This document shows, in pieces, positions 32,263-38,928 of a stretch of 64,000 bases of DNA. Positions within the stretch are counted from its first letter, which is position 1. Each line of letters starts with the position of its first letter. The DNA is from Saccharothrix violaceirubra. GTDB lineage: Bacteria > Actinomycetota > Actinomycetes > Mycobacteriales > Pseudonocardiaceae. The notes under the pieces are model-generated. The model had not been told where the DNA came from and did not search any database. It worked only from the letters and a program-made list of their open reading frames with translations. Location: NCBI RefSeq assembly GCF_014203755.1, contig NZ_JACHJS010000001.1, positions 6,882,001-6,946,000 on the forward strand. The letters are read 5' to 3'. Both the position numbers and the translations under genes were made by a program.

Positions 32263-33110
32263 CGTGCCCCCTCGATGGCGGGCCGGTGGGGCTGGTCCTG
32301 GCCCTCGTCGGCGAGCGCGAGCCAGCCGCGGACCTTCTCGCCGCGGGCACTGCGGGCGACCGGTGTTTGCGCTGCTCGGCGGGGTCGTGCGGTGATCTTG
32401 ACCGCGTCGTCGTAGAGGTGCGGGAGCAGGCCGGGGCGGGCACCGGGGCGGCGGTGCCACTCGTCGAGGGCGGCGCGTAGGGCGACCAGGTCGCCCCCGT
32501 CGCGCAGCAGGTCGTCGACGTGGCGGGCGAGCGCGCGCACCGTCGCCGGGCGGTAGGCGGCGCCGGTCTGCTCGCGCCAGGCGGACACGAGCCGGTAGGC
32601 GTCGGGCCGGACGGCGGTGGCCGAGAGTTCGGCGAGCGTGCTCGTGCCTGGCGTGCGCGCGGGGCGGCTTGGTTCCTTCCTCCGGTTCCGTAGTTCCGGT
32701 TCACCTTGGGGTGTCGCTGTGTCCCCCGCGTGGGCTGTCGCTGTGACAGGGCCGGGGTGTCGCTGTGTCCCCGGGGGACTGTCACTGTGTCGCGTGGACG
32801 GTTCGGGGGCGGGTGTCGCTGTGTCCGGTGTGGTCGGTCCGTCGAGGGCGAGGCGGTACTCGTTCGAGGTGTCGGCGCCGGTGCCGCGTTGGCGGCGGGC
32901 GCGGCCGAGCAGACGGCGGTCGGCGAGGGTGTCGAGTGCGCGGCGCACGGTGCGCTCGGACGCCTCGGTCTCTCGGGCGAGGGTCCGCACCGAGGTCGTC
33001 GCGCGGCCGTCTCGGTTGGCGTGTTCGGCGAGCACGAACAAGATCAGTTTTGGCATGGGTCCGCCTGCGGTCTGCTCAGCGGCCCAGCGGACGGCGACCA
33101 CGCTCACCAC
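32259..33110 (-). CDS. Winged-helix replication initiator-like protein containing iterons
   Basis: 283 aa. Residues about 20-90 form a winged helix-turn-helix (KLILFVLAEHANRDGRATTS, LARETEASERTVRRALDTLA, then GRARRQRG), as in phage replication initiators and helix-turn-helix DnaT/DnaD-type proteins. The middle is a Pro/Thr/His-rich low-complexity linker encoded by five direct repeats. The C-terminus is helical (RPDAYRLVSAWREQTGAAYR, LPHLYDDAVKITARP). An initiator whose gene contains its own binding repeats is the lambda O layout. The initiator function is inferred from fold, repeats and context. Confidence 0.7.
   Translation of the reverse strand: MVSVVAVRWAAEQTAGGPMPKLILFVLAEHANRDGRATTSVRTLARETEASERTVRRALDTLADRRLLGRARRQRGTGADTSNEYRLALDGPTTPDTATPAPEPSTRHSDSPPGTQRHPGPVTATAHAGDTATPQGEPELRNRRKEPSRPARTPGTSTLAELSATAVRPDAYRLVSAWREQTGAAYRPATVRALARHVDDLLRDGGDLVALRAALDEWHRRPGARPGLLPHLYDDAVKITARPRRAAQTPVARSARGEKVRGWLALADEGQDQPHRPAIEGAR
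32709..32826. repeat. Five iteron-like direct repeats, candidate prophage replication origin
   Basis: A 16-base unit close to GGGTGTCGCTGTGTCC starts at 32709, 32732, 32755, 32777 and 32811. Three copies are exact and two have a few changes. The first four are spaced 23, 23 and 22 bases, about two helical turns, so bound protein would line up on one face. They lie in the linker-coding part of the initiator-like gene. Confidence 0.72.
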
Positions 33111-33346
33111 GACCCCGATGCGGCGGCGTACTGCTCGGCGATGAGGTGCAGCTCGACGTCGAGCAACGCGGCGACTCGGCCCAGGCGATCACCGCGGCGG
33201 GCGAGGATGCGCAGCACCTCGGCGGCCTCGGGCGCGGGCAGCTCACGGAACGGGCGGCGCCCCCGCAGCGCGGCCTCGACGACGAGCGCGTCGAGGCGGT
33301 GCACGGCGTCGGGTGGGTTGGTGGCGGATGTGGTGTTGTCGGTCAT
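33104..33346 (-). CDS. Small early phage protein, 80 aa
   Basis: ATG 33346 behind GGGGGAG. A disordered start is followed by a helical region (AVHRLDALVVEAALRGR, EAAEVLRILARRGDRLGRVA) of possible helix-turn-helix character. It overlaps the initiator start by seven bases. Function unknown. Confidence 0.6.
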   Translation of the reverse strand: MTDNTTSATNPPDAVHRLDALVVEAALRGRRPFRELPAPEAAEVLRILARRGDRLGRVAALLDVELHLIAEQYAAASGSW

Positions 33347-33434
33347 GGCTCCCCCAGATGGAGCGCGGCGGACGCGGGCGTGCTTCACCGCGCCCGCCGC
33401 ACGTGTGCGACGGACTTCGTGACGTGAAACGGCG

Positions 33435-33779
33435 TTAGGCGGCGGCCTCGGCGGTGCGGGCGATCCAGACCCGGTTACGGCTCGCTCGGCGGGAGCGGCG
33501 CCGCGACCGGTACTCACCGCAGGAGACGATCACCCGGCGCGCGGCCCAGGTGCCCAGCACCGAGGGCAGCACGTTCGGCGAATGCGCCTCGGCGGCAACG
33601 TCGTCGGGGATGGCCTTGCGCACGTCGTCGGCGGTGAACGGCGCCCCGGCTGCGACCAGGTCGGCGAGCACGGTCTCGACGGTCTCGCGGTAGCGGCGAT
33701 GTGCCGCGGTCGCGGCGGCGAGGTTGGCCTCGTGCCCGGCGTGGCGGTCGGCGAACGCTAGGGCGAGCTGGTCGGCCAC
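33435..33779 (-). CDS. Early phage protein, 114 aa
   Basis: GTG 33779, overlapping the Cys-rich gene. Helical N-terminal part (DQLALAFADRHAGHEANLAAA, YRETVETVLADLVAAGAPFT), then a winged-helix-like end (ADDVRKAIPDDVAAEAHSP, LGTWAARRVIVSCGEYRS). The pattern is frequent in early regions of actinophages and suggests DNA binding. Role unknown. Confidence 0.6.
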   Translation of the reverse strand: MADQLALAFADRHAGHEANLAAATAAHRRYRETVETVLADLVAAGAPFTADDVRKAIPDDVAAEAHSPNVLPSVLGTWAARRVIVSCGEYRSRRRSRRASRNRVWIARTAEAAA

Positions 33780-34009
33780 GGTGGCGCCCCCTTCTCGATG
33801 TCCTCGGCCCACGCGGCGAGCGCGAGCAACAGGTCGCGGTGCGCCGCCGCGTCGCGGGCGCGCTGCTCCGGTGTCCGGGCCTGCACCACCACGCAAGTCG
33901 GGCACTCCGGGCAGCAGGGCGCGCAGTCCTCGGCGTCACAGCACCCGGTCGGTAGGTGGTCGCCGCAGCAGACGAGCACGCGGCCAGGGGGAACGATCGC
34001 GGTTGTCAC
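33758..34009 (-). CDS. Cys-rich early phage protein, 83 aa
   Basis: GTG 34009 overlaps the upstream stop (GTGA). The N-terminal half is packed with cysteines (VCCGDHLPTGCCDAEDCAPC, then CPECPTCVV), ten or more in about 35 residues, so one or two zinc sites are likely. The rest is a charged helix (RDAAAHRDLLLALAAWAEDI). No family recognised. Confidence 0.6.
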   Translation of the reverse strand: MTTAIVPPGRVLVCCGDHLPTGCCDAEDCAPCCPECPTCVVVQARTPEQRARDAAAHRDLLLALAAWAEDIEKGAPPWPTSSP

Positions 34010-34395
34010 GCGACACCCCGCAGAGCGGTACGCAGGGTTGACAGGGACCACTCGGCGCGCTGGGCGCGGATCTTCCACTCGTCGCGTTCGGCGGCGAGCT
34101 GGTCGTGCTCGGCCAAGCGGGCGACGACGTCGTCGAGCGTGAGCGCGCCAAGAGCACCGACATTCGGAACGGCGGGTACGCGGTCGCCGCGGTGCTTGTT
34201 CAGGTGCGGTCGGACGCTGTGCACGTTCGGCGAGGTGTAGTCGCAATGCGCGCACCCGTAGACGGTCCGGCCGTCGGCGAGCGTGAGCGTGCGCGTCTGC
34301 TTCCACAGCACTGGGGTACCTGCGTTGTCGCGCATCGGGGCGGGGGTCGGCTCATCGGTGACCACGGCCACCCCGTCGACAGTGGTCGCGGTCAT
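34006..34395 (-). CDS. C2H2-like zinc-finger phage protein
   Basis: 129 aa overlapping recT by four bases. A single zinc finger is visible: YGCAHCDYTSPNVHSVRPHL followed by NKHRG (C-x2-C...H-x4-H). A C-terminal helix (LDDVVARLAEHDQLAAERDE) may form a coiled coil. Zinc-finger proteins of this type are common in actinophage early regions; the target is unknown. Confidence 0.7.
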   Translation of the reverse strand: MTATTVDGVAVVTDEPTPAPMRDNAGTPVLWKQTRTLTLADGRTVYGCAHCDYTSPNVHSVRPHLNKHRGDRVPAVPNVGALGALTLDDVVARLAEHDQLAAERDEWKIRAQRAEWSLSTLRTALRGVA

Positions 34396-35219
34396 CGGGT
34401 GCCCCTGGTGGTTGACGTGGTGGCCGGTTCGCGTTGGGGGGTGGTGTCGTCGACGACCTCGGCGTCGACGACGTCGTCGGCGGAGCGCGCGGGCGGGACG
34501 TTGGTCGTCTCCTGCTCTGCGGCGCGGTCAGGGCGCAGGGTCTCGCGGTACTCAGCGGACGTGGGCACCCACTTCTCAAGCTCGTGAACGGCCGTCTTGC
34601 GCCACATGGACTCTTCCCAGACCTGCCACGGCGAGTCGTCGCCGGTGGCGCCGCGGGCGACCGACTTGTGCCGCATGACCTCGGCCCGGTTCATCACCAC
34701 CACCCGGGAGGTCGCTCCGTCGAGCATCACGGCGTAGGCGTAGACCCCGATCAGCTCGCCACGGTCATCGGCGAACCAGTCGGGTCGGTGGCGCGGCCGG
34801 TCCATGACGTCGGGCTCGTAGGCGAAGCTGTCGCGGGCGCGGACCACTTCCGCCTTGACCGAGCGGACAGCGCCGGCTCGGTACATGCGTTCGATGACGC
34901 CTTGATACTGCTCGATCCCGACGACCTCGACCGTGTTGTTCCTGCGGTCGTTGAACGGCACCAGGGCGAACGCGTCGGTGCCCGGGTCGTGGCCGAGCCG
35001 GGCGCATTCGAGCAGCGCGGCGAGGAACGAGGCGGGATTGCGCTCGGCGGCCTGGGCGAGCTTGACGTTTCGCCGCAACAGCCCTTGCGACAAGCGCACG
35101 AACGTCGCCGCCTTGACGTGGCTGGGGAGCACCTGCGCGAAGTCGGCCCGGTACTGCCCGATGAGGGCCTGCGCGGCGGTCTGCGTGGCGACGGCGTTGG
35201 TGACGGTCTGGGCGGTCAT
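34392..35219 (-). CDS. recT: RecT-family single-strand annealing protein
   Basis: 275 aa. RecT features: LPSHVKAATFVRLSQGLLRR, PASFLAALLECARLGHDPGT, EVVGIEQYQGVIERMYRAG, and the late segment WEESMWRKTAVHELEKWVP. It anneals complementary single strands during recombination-dependent replication or circularisation. It is coupled (ATGA) to the YqaJ exonuclease that would produce its substrate. The acidic C-terminal tail is typical. Confidence 0.95.
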   Translation of the reverse strand: MTAQTVTNAVATQTAAQALIGQYRADFAQVLPSHVKAATFVRLSQGLLRRNVKLAQAAERNPASFLAALLECARLGHDPGTDAFALVPFNDRRNNTVEVVGIEQYQGVIERMYRAGAVRSVKAEVVRARDSFAYEPDVMDRPRHRPDWFADDRGELIGVYAYAVMLDGATSRVVVMNRAEVMRHKSVARGATGDDSPWQVWEESMWRKTAVHELEKWVPTSAEYRETLRPDRAAEQETTNVPPARSADDVVDAEVVDDTTPQREPATTSTTRGTR

Positions 35220-36118
35220 GCGGCGGCGCTCACCTTCTGTGGCGTCGAACGGATAGGGGACGGGCGGAGAGATGGCGGCGCGGCACCGCGACCGGGCACC
35301 CGGATAGCGATCGACTCGCCGTCGACCACGGCACGGCGGGCGCGGCCGAGCACGTCGAGCAGCTCGACCGTCGCGCGCTGCTTGGTGGACTCGGCGGCCT
35401 TGTGCTCGGCGACCGCGGCTCGGTACCGCTCGGCGAGCGCGGGGTCGATCTCGACCTCGACGTCGTCGATCTGCGGGTGCAACTCGCGTACGGCGCGGTA
35501 GGTGACGGCGTGCTCGTCGAGGTTCGGCCGCTCGCCGCGGTCGAGCGAGTCGAGGAACTCGCGCGCCGCGGCGCGCAGCAGCTCGACTTCGTCGGCCGCG
35601 TAGGACACGAGGTACTCGCGGTACTCGCTGCCCCCGATCAGCACGGCGACGAACGCACGGGATAGGCCGAGGGTGTCGAGCTGCCAGAGGACTTGAGCCC
35701 GGTAGTACACCGGAATGTCGTCAGTGCCGGGCTCTCCCCACCCGGTCGTATCGTGGGCTGTCTTGATCTCCAACAGCACGCGCTCGTCGGGCAGGCTCAC
35801 GAGCCGGTCGGGGGTGGCGAGCTGCCACGGCCGAGCGCGGTTCACCCATGACCCGGTTCGGCGCACGCGGGCGTCGGGGTGCTGCTCGGCGAACACGGTG
35901 GCGATTGGTGATTCGAGGATGCGCCCCCAACGCATCGGTTCGTTGTCGGAGGTGGGCGGAATGAGTCCCTTTTTCTTGTGCCACAGGGAAAAGCGGCTCT
36001 CGTAGGGCGACAGGCCGATCACAGCAGCCACCTCGGACCCGCCGAGACGAGAACCACGAGCAGCGATCCACTCGGGCGAGCCGGGGGTGAAGGACCCAAT
36101 TCGGACGGCGGACCTCAT
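35216..36118 (-). CDS. YqaJ-family phage exonuclease
   Basis: 300 aa. The YqaJ core has WIAARGSRLGGSEVAAVIGL, FSLWHKKKGL, the metal site WGRILESPIATVF, LATPDRLVSL (Asp) and VLLEIKTAH (E-x-K), then VYYRAQVLWQLDTLG. It is a 5'-3' double-strand exonuclease like lambda Exo and works with RecT. The ATG overlaps the preceding HTH gene stop. Confidence 0.93.
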   Translation of the reverse strand: MRSAVRIGSFTPGSPEWIAARGSRLGGSEVAAVIGLSPYESRFSLWHKKKGLIPPTSDNEPMRWGRILESPIATVFAEQHPDARVRRTGSWVNRARPWQLATPDRLVSLPDERVLLEIKTAHDTTGWGEPGTDDIPVYYRAQVLWQLDTLGLSRAFVAVLIGGSEYREYLVSYAADEVELLRAAAREFLDSLDRGERPNLDEHAVTYRAVRELHPQIDDVEVEIDPALAERYRAAVAEHKAAESTKQRATVELLDVLGRARRAVVDGESIAIRVPGRGAAPPSLRPSPIRSTPQKVSAAA

Positions 36119-36342
36119 GACGCCGCCGTCTGGGGCTCATCTAGCAGCAGGTCACCCGGCTGGCAGTCGAGCACCTCGGCGAGCCGCACGAGCAGGTTAG
36201 GACTGGGCCGCCGGTAGCCGTTTTCGATAGCGGACACAGCGCCCTTGGTGCACCCGGCTTCCCTGGCGAGGGCTGTCACTGTCCGGCCCGATGTGATGCG
36301 GAGCCGCCGCAGCTTGTGCCGGTTGATCGGTGGAGCAACCAT
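36115..36342 (-). CDS. XRE-family early regulator (Cro-like)
   Basis: 75 aa from ATG 36342. Almost the whole protein is one XRE domain (LRRLRITSGRTVTALAREAG, then KGAVSAIENGYRRPSPNLLV and LAEVLDCQPGDLLLDE). It is the first gene of the early minus-strand operon, facing the repressor across an operator region, so a Cro-like role is likely. There is no clear ribosome site; GGGG lies too close to the ATG, so the mRNA may have a very short leader. Confidence 0.82.
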   Translation of the reverse strand: MVAPPINRHKLRRLRITSGRTVTALAREAGCTKGAVSAIENGYRRPSPNLLVRLAEVLDCQPGDLLLDEPQTAAS

Positions 36343-36357
36343 GCCCCAAACCCTAGA

Positions 36358-36502
36358 CAAACAATCGCAAACCCGCCACGGTGTTTGCTAGCGTTTGCGC
36401 AGGTAGCGAGCCGTGTCGCGGCAAGCACTGACAGTTAGATGGTTAGCTGTGCTCAACGCTGCACGTCCCCGTCAGGGGTTGCGGGGTTTGCTTTCGTTTG
36501 CG
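36358..36502. promoter_or_regulatory. Immunity-region operators, three copies of GTTTGC-N4-GTTTG
   Basis: The element appears as GTTTGCTAGCGTTTGCG (36383-36399), GTTTGCTTTCGTTTGCG (36486-36502) and, on the minus strand, GTTTGCGATTGTTTG (36358-36372). Two lie near the early gene start and one directly before the repressor ATG. This suits competitive binding of the two XRE proteins and repressor autoregulation. Confidence 0.68.
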
Positions 36503-36516
36503 GAAAATGTTGATCT

Positions 36517-36909
36517 ATGAGCGAGGGTGTCGACGTGGTCGAAGCGGTGCGGCACGAGTGGCCGCTCGGGCCGTACCTCAAATCGGCTCGTGAGTCCGCA
36601 GGGCTGTCGATGCAGGAAACCGCTCGTCGCGCGGGTGTCAGCCACGCCAAGGTGCGAGACCTCGAACGCGGATACAAGATCAAAGACGGCAAGCAGTACC
36701 CCGTCGGCACGACGAAGTCGACCGTCGAGTGCGTTGCCGACGCCGTAGGTGCTGACGTAGCCGAAGCGCTTCGATTGGTCGGCATCACCAAGGACGACCC
36801 AAGCCGCCCGGGGCGGAGGCCGAAGGGGCTAGACCTGAGTGCGGTCCCATACGAGGAACTGCTCGCCGAGCTGGGGCGACGCCTCTCCAAGCTGCCCCGT
36901 CAGCCGTAG
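36517..36909 (+). CDS. Probable immunity repressor, XRE family
   Basis: 130 aa on the plus strand, divergent from the early operon. An N-terminal XRE domain (WPLGPYLKSARESAGLSMQE, RRAGVSHAKVRDLERGYKIK, then STVECVADAVGADVAEAL) is followed by a short basic linker and a helix (VPYEELLAELGRRLSKL). It lacks a LexA-like peptidase, so induction would not be by self-cleavage. Operator 36486-36502 overlaps its likely promoter, and the ribosome site is weak. Confidence 0.8.
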   Translation: MSEGVDVVEAVRHEWPLGPYLKSARESAGLSMQETARRAGVSHAKVRDLERGYKIKDGKQYPVGTTKSTVECVADAVGADVAEALRLVGITKDDPSRPGRRPKGLDLSAVPYEELLAELGRRLSKLPRQP

Positions 36910-37013
36910 CCTGTACAGGCTAAATCCAGTGACTCTCCGTGGAGTAGACGACTACCCATTTGCGGCGTATACACCTCTAGGGGGCAAGGACTGTAGGCGC
37001 TGGGGGTAGAGCC

Positions 37014-37442
37014 GTGTCGGTCGTTGGCGAAGCTGAGTGCTTCGTATGCACGTCTGCAACAGGGCAGACGATGCACTTGTGGTTGAAGGCGCTTGACGAC
37101 GGGCGTATGTGGGCGTGGCTCGAAGAGAGTCTCCTCGAACCCGTGATCGTGGCTCCTGCCGAAGCAGCGCAGGCGTTGAACTCCTGGCGCGCGATCCGCG
37201 ATCGCATCAGGCGAGGCGCAGCCAGCGATCAACAATTTGCGATCATCTTCACCGGTGAGCACAGCCGTCGTAGAACGGTGCTCGTGTTCGGCCAGACCAG
37301 GCAAGGTCACATGACCTACTGGCGTGACGGCGAGTTGCTCGAACCGGTGCCGCTCGACCTCAACGCCGTAGATGAGCTGATCGACACTTGGGAGGCTGTC
37401 GCTTGCGTCGCGGCAGGCAATCCGCGCCAGACTGCTTGCTAA
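37014..37442 (+). CDS. Unknown plus-strand protein of the lysogeny region
   Basis: 142 aa from GTG 37014 behind GGGGGTAGAG. Alpha/beta protein with no membrane segment (MHLWLKALDDGRMWAWLEES, QQFAIIFTGEHSRRRTVLVF, RQGHMTYWRDGELLEPVPL). It lies between repressor and integrase on the repressor strand, so it may be expressed in the lysogen. No family recognised. Confidence 0.6.
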   Translation: MSVVGEAECFVCTSATGQTMHLWLKALDDGRMWAWLEESLLEPVIVAPAEAAQALNSWRAIRDRIRRGAASDQQFAIIFTGEHSRRRTVLVFGQTRQGHMTYWRDGELLEPVPLDLNAVDELIDTWEAVACVAAGNPRQTAC

Positions 37443-37475
37443 ACCGCACGTCCCTTGATGTGATCCCGGTCACGG

Positions 37476-37739
37476 CTACCTCTTTCGGCTACCGCGTCTG
37501 GCGCGAGCACTGAGCATCGCAAGCCGGGAGAAGTACGCCTTTCGCGCACTCTCGGCTCGCTGTGCGCGTTCATCGGGCGGTAGGACGCCGTCGGGATCGA
37601 CCTGCCGCAGGAAACGGTCGGAAGCGGCTCGGCGAGCCGCTTCCGTCCGGGCTGCCCTGTTCGCCGTATTCGCCCACGAGACATGGGCCGCCATTTTCGC
37701 ATGTAGGGAGCGCTGCGCCGGTGTGAGCCGTTCATCCAT
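37476..37739 (-). CDS. Small basic protein next to integrase
   Basis: 87 aa from ATG 37739 (ATG 37757 possible). The sequence (RLTPAQRSLHAKMAAHVSWA, FLRQVDPDGVLPPDERAQRA, ESARKAYFSRLAMLSARARR) matches a conserved actinobacterial hypothetical protein seen on phages and integrative elements. It is basic, helical and 38 bases downstream of the integrase gene, so it could be a recombination directionality factor or another DNA-binding protein. No proof either way. Confidence 0.65.
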   Translation of the reverse strand: MDERLTPAQRSLHAKMAAHVSWANTANRAARTEAARRAASDRFLRQVDPDGVLPPDERAQRAESARKAYFSRLAMLSARARRGSRKR

Positions 37740-37777
37740 GAAACCAGCACAGCGCATCCCCGTCACCGACCGGCTTG

Positions 37778-38710
37778 CTAGACGCGGTCCCCGAGTTTCA
37801 ACGAGCGTGCCGTTGCGTGCGCTCGTTCAATGGCGGCACTCGCACCGTAGCGCTCTAGCATCTCTCGCGACTTCCACCCCATGATCCGCATGAGGTCAGT
37901 CTCGTTGCCGCCCGCAAGCTGCCAGTGGTGCGCGAGCTGGTGTCGGAACATGTGCGGGTGGATGTGACCGACGCCCGCCTGCGCACTGCGGCGAATGAGC
38001 ATCGCCTTAATGCCTGCCCCTGTCAGAATCCCTTGTCCGGTAAGGCCCAGCCAGAGGCCCGGCAACGCCGCTTGTCGTTGTTTCGCTCGCGAACGAATGT
38101 ACCGACTTAGCGACTGGATTGTTTTGGGCGACAGGGGAATCACTCGGTCTCGCCGACCCTTGCCTCGGACGTAGATCACACCGAGTTCGAGGTCGATATC
38201 GTCAAGGGTGAGTGCGGTCACCTCCCCTTTGCGGGCGCCGCAATCGAACAGGACGCGCAGGATCGCGGTGTCGCGCCTGTTCTCAAAGTCGTTCCCTTTA
38301 CAGGCGTCGAGCAAAGCGGACATCATGTCAAGAGTGACGATCGGAATAGGCTTCTCTTCGAGCTGCGGGGCTTTCATTCGATCCATCGGCGACCGCTCGA
38401 TTTCTTCCTCATTGACCAGCCAGCCGAAGAAGGTTCGCAAGCAACGAAAGTTGTTGTGCGCGTTTCCTGGGCTGGTGCGGCCGAGCAAGTCGACCATGTA
38501 GTCACGGAGGGCCGAGGTAGTGATCGTGGTCGGCTCGAACTCGTCGTCAGCCTGGTCGTATGCCCACTCGCCGAGCAGACGAAGGGCGTGCAGGTAGATA
38601 CGCACGGTATTCGGTGACTTGTTGTCAGCTTCGAGGGACCTGCACCATTCCAACCCGAGCGTCTTCCACTCGCCGGGCGCGTAGGCGTATGCGGCTGCGG
38701 ACTTCTTCAT
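37778..38710 (-). CDS. int: Tyrosine-family integrase
   Basis: 310 aa from ATG 38710 with GGAG just before; TTG 38719 is an alternative. The N-terminal SAM-like core-binding domain (LEADNKSPNTVRIYLHALRL) is followed by the catalytic domain: Arg in DCGARKGEVTALTLDDIDL, Lys near VRGKGRRDRVIPL, the HxxR box HPHMFRHQLAHHW, and Tyr in MGWKSREMLERYGAS. It catalyses integration at the tRNA-Ser anticodon loop. In the lysogen it is 162 bases downstream of the broken tRNA's 5' half on the same strand. Confidence 0.95.
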   Translation of the reverse strand: MKKSAAAYAYAPGEWKTLGLEWCRSLEADNKSPNTVRIYLHALRLLGEWAYDQADDEFEPTTITTSALRDYMVDLLGRTSPGNAHNNFRCLRTFFGWLVNEEEIERSPMDRMKAPQLEEKPIPIVTLDMMSALLDACKGNDFENRRDTAILRVLFDCGARKGEVTALTLDDIDLELGVIYVRGKGRRDRVIPLSPKTIQSLSRYIRSRAKQRQAALPGLWLGLTGQGILTGAGIKAMLIRRSAQAGVGHIHPHMFRHQLAHHWQLAGGNETDLMRIMGWKSREMLERYGASAAIERAHATARSLKLGDRV

Positions 38711-38742
38711 GGTCTCCAACCTGGTGTCGTGATGTCACCAGG

Positions 38743-38785
38743 CGCGTGCACTGCGAGCGCTGTACGCGCTCAACTGTGCACTGCC
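38743..38785. promoter_or_regulatory. Candidate integrase arm sites, right end
   Basis: GTGCACTGC occurs at 38747-38755 and 38777-38785, exactly 30 bases apart, with an inverted GAGCG/CGCTC element between. The first copy is part of GCGCGTGCACTG, also found near attL. They lie 87-129 bases inside attR and upstream of int. Confidence 0.45.
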
Positions 38786-38871
38786 GAGACCGCATGAAAC
38801 CTACGTTTCCGCAGGTCAGAGGCCAGCAGAGCAAGCGGGGAAGACTGCTCGGAAGGTCCGTCGCAAGTCAT

Positions 38872-38882
38872 CCGCTTTCAAG
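38872..38882 (-). other. attR: attR core, 11 bp
   Basis: CTTGAAAGCGG on the minus strand, identical to the attL copy. The five bases before it (CCCGC) are the host 5' anticodon stem; the base after it (A) is phage and breaks the expected GCGGG pairing. Confidence 0.88.
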
Positions 38883-38914
38883 GCGGGTGCATTCGGCCGC
38901 TCTGCCACACTTCC
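38872..38914 (-). pseudogene. serT: 5' half of the host tRNA-Ser(UGA), left at attR
   Basis: Minus strand from 38914: acceptor strand GGAAGTG, D arm (TGGCAGAGCGGCCGAATGCA), 5' anticodon stem CCCGC and loop CTTGAAA. The phage sequence after the core has no T arm (no GGTTC) and no CACTTCC to pair with the acceptor, so the gene is truncated here. Joined to 3853-3905 through the core it gives a fully paired class II tRNA-Ser. The host promoter upstream of 38914 now reads toward int. Confidence 0.88.
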
Positions 38915-38928
38915 CTGTGTCGGGCAGA

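Larger units (their letters stand above)
3895..38882. mobile_element. Complete-looking 35-kb siphovirus-type prophage integrated in tRNA-Ser(UGA)
   Basis: The element is bounded by the repeat CTTGAAAGCGG (minus-strand reading) at both ends. It contains a tyrosine integrase at the right end, an immunity region with divergent HTH regulators, recombination and replication genes, and packaging, head, tail and lysis genes in the standard order. The left 5 kb carries cargo genes on the plus strand and an intact tRNA. A tape measure and tail chaperone with frameshift site point to a long non-contractile tail; a P22-like coat with a separate scaffold forms the head. No key structural gene is visibly broken, so it may be inducible. 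Confidence 0.92.

Noticed and set aside
31730..32785. N-terminal extension of the nuclease-like gene
   Set aside because: Overlaps two other coupled genes in other frames and is Arg/Pro low-complexity; the ATG at 31729 has the ribosome site and ATGA overlap.
32709..32826. CRISPR array or VNTR
   Set aside because: Units of 16 bases with 6-18 base spacers inside a coding gene do not fit CRISPR repeat and spacer sizes; helical spacing and context fit iterons.
38830..38871. A phage-supplied 3' half restoring tRNA-Ser at attR
   Set aside because: After the core the sequence has no GGTTC T loop and no CACTTCC acceptor strand, and the anticodon stem would be broken.
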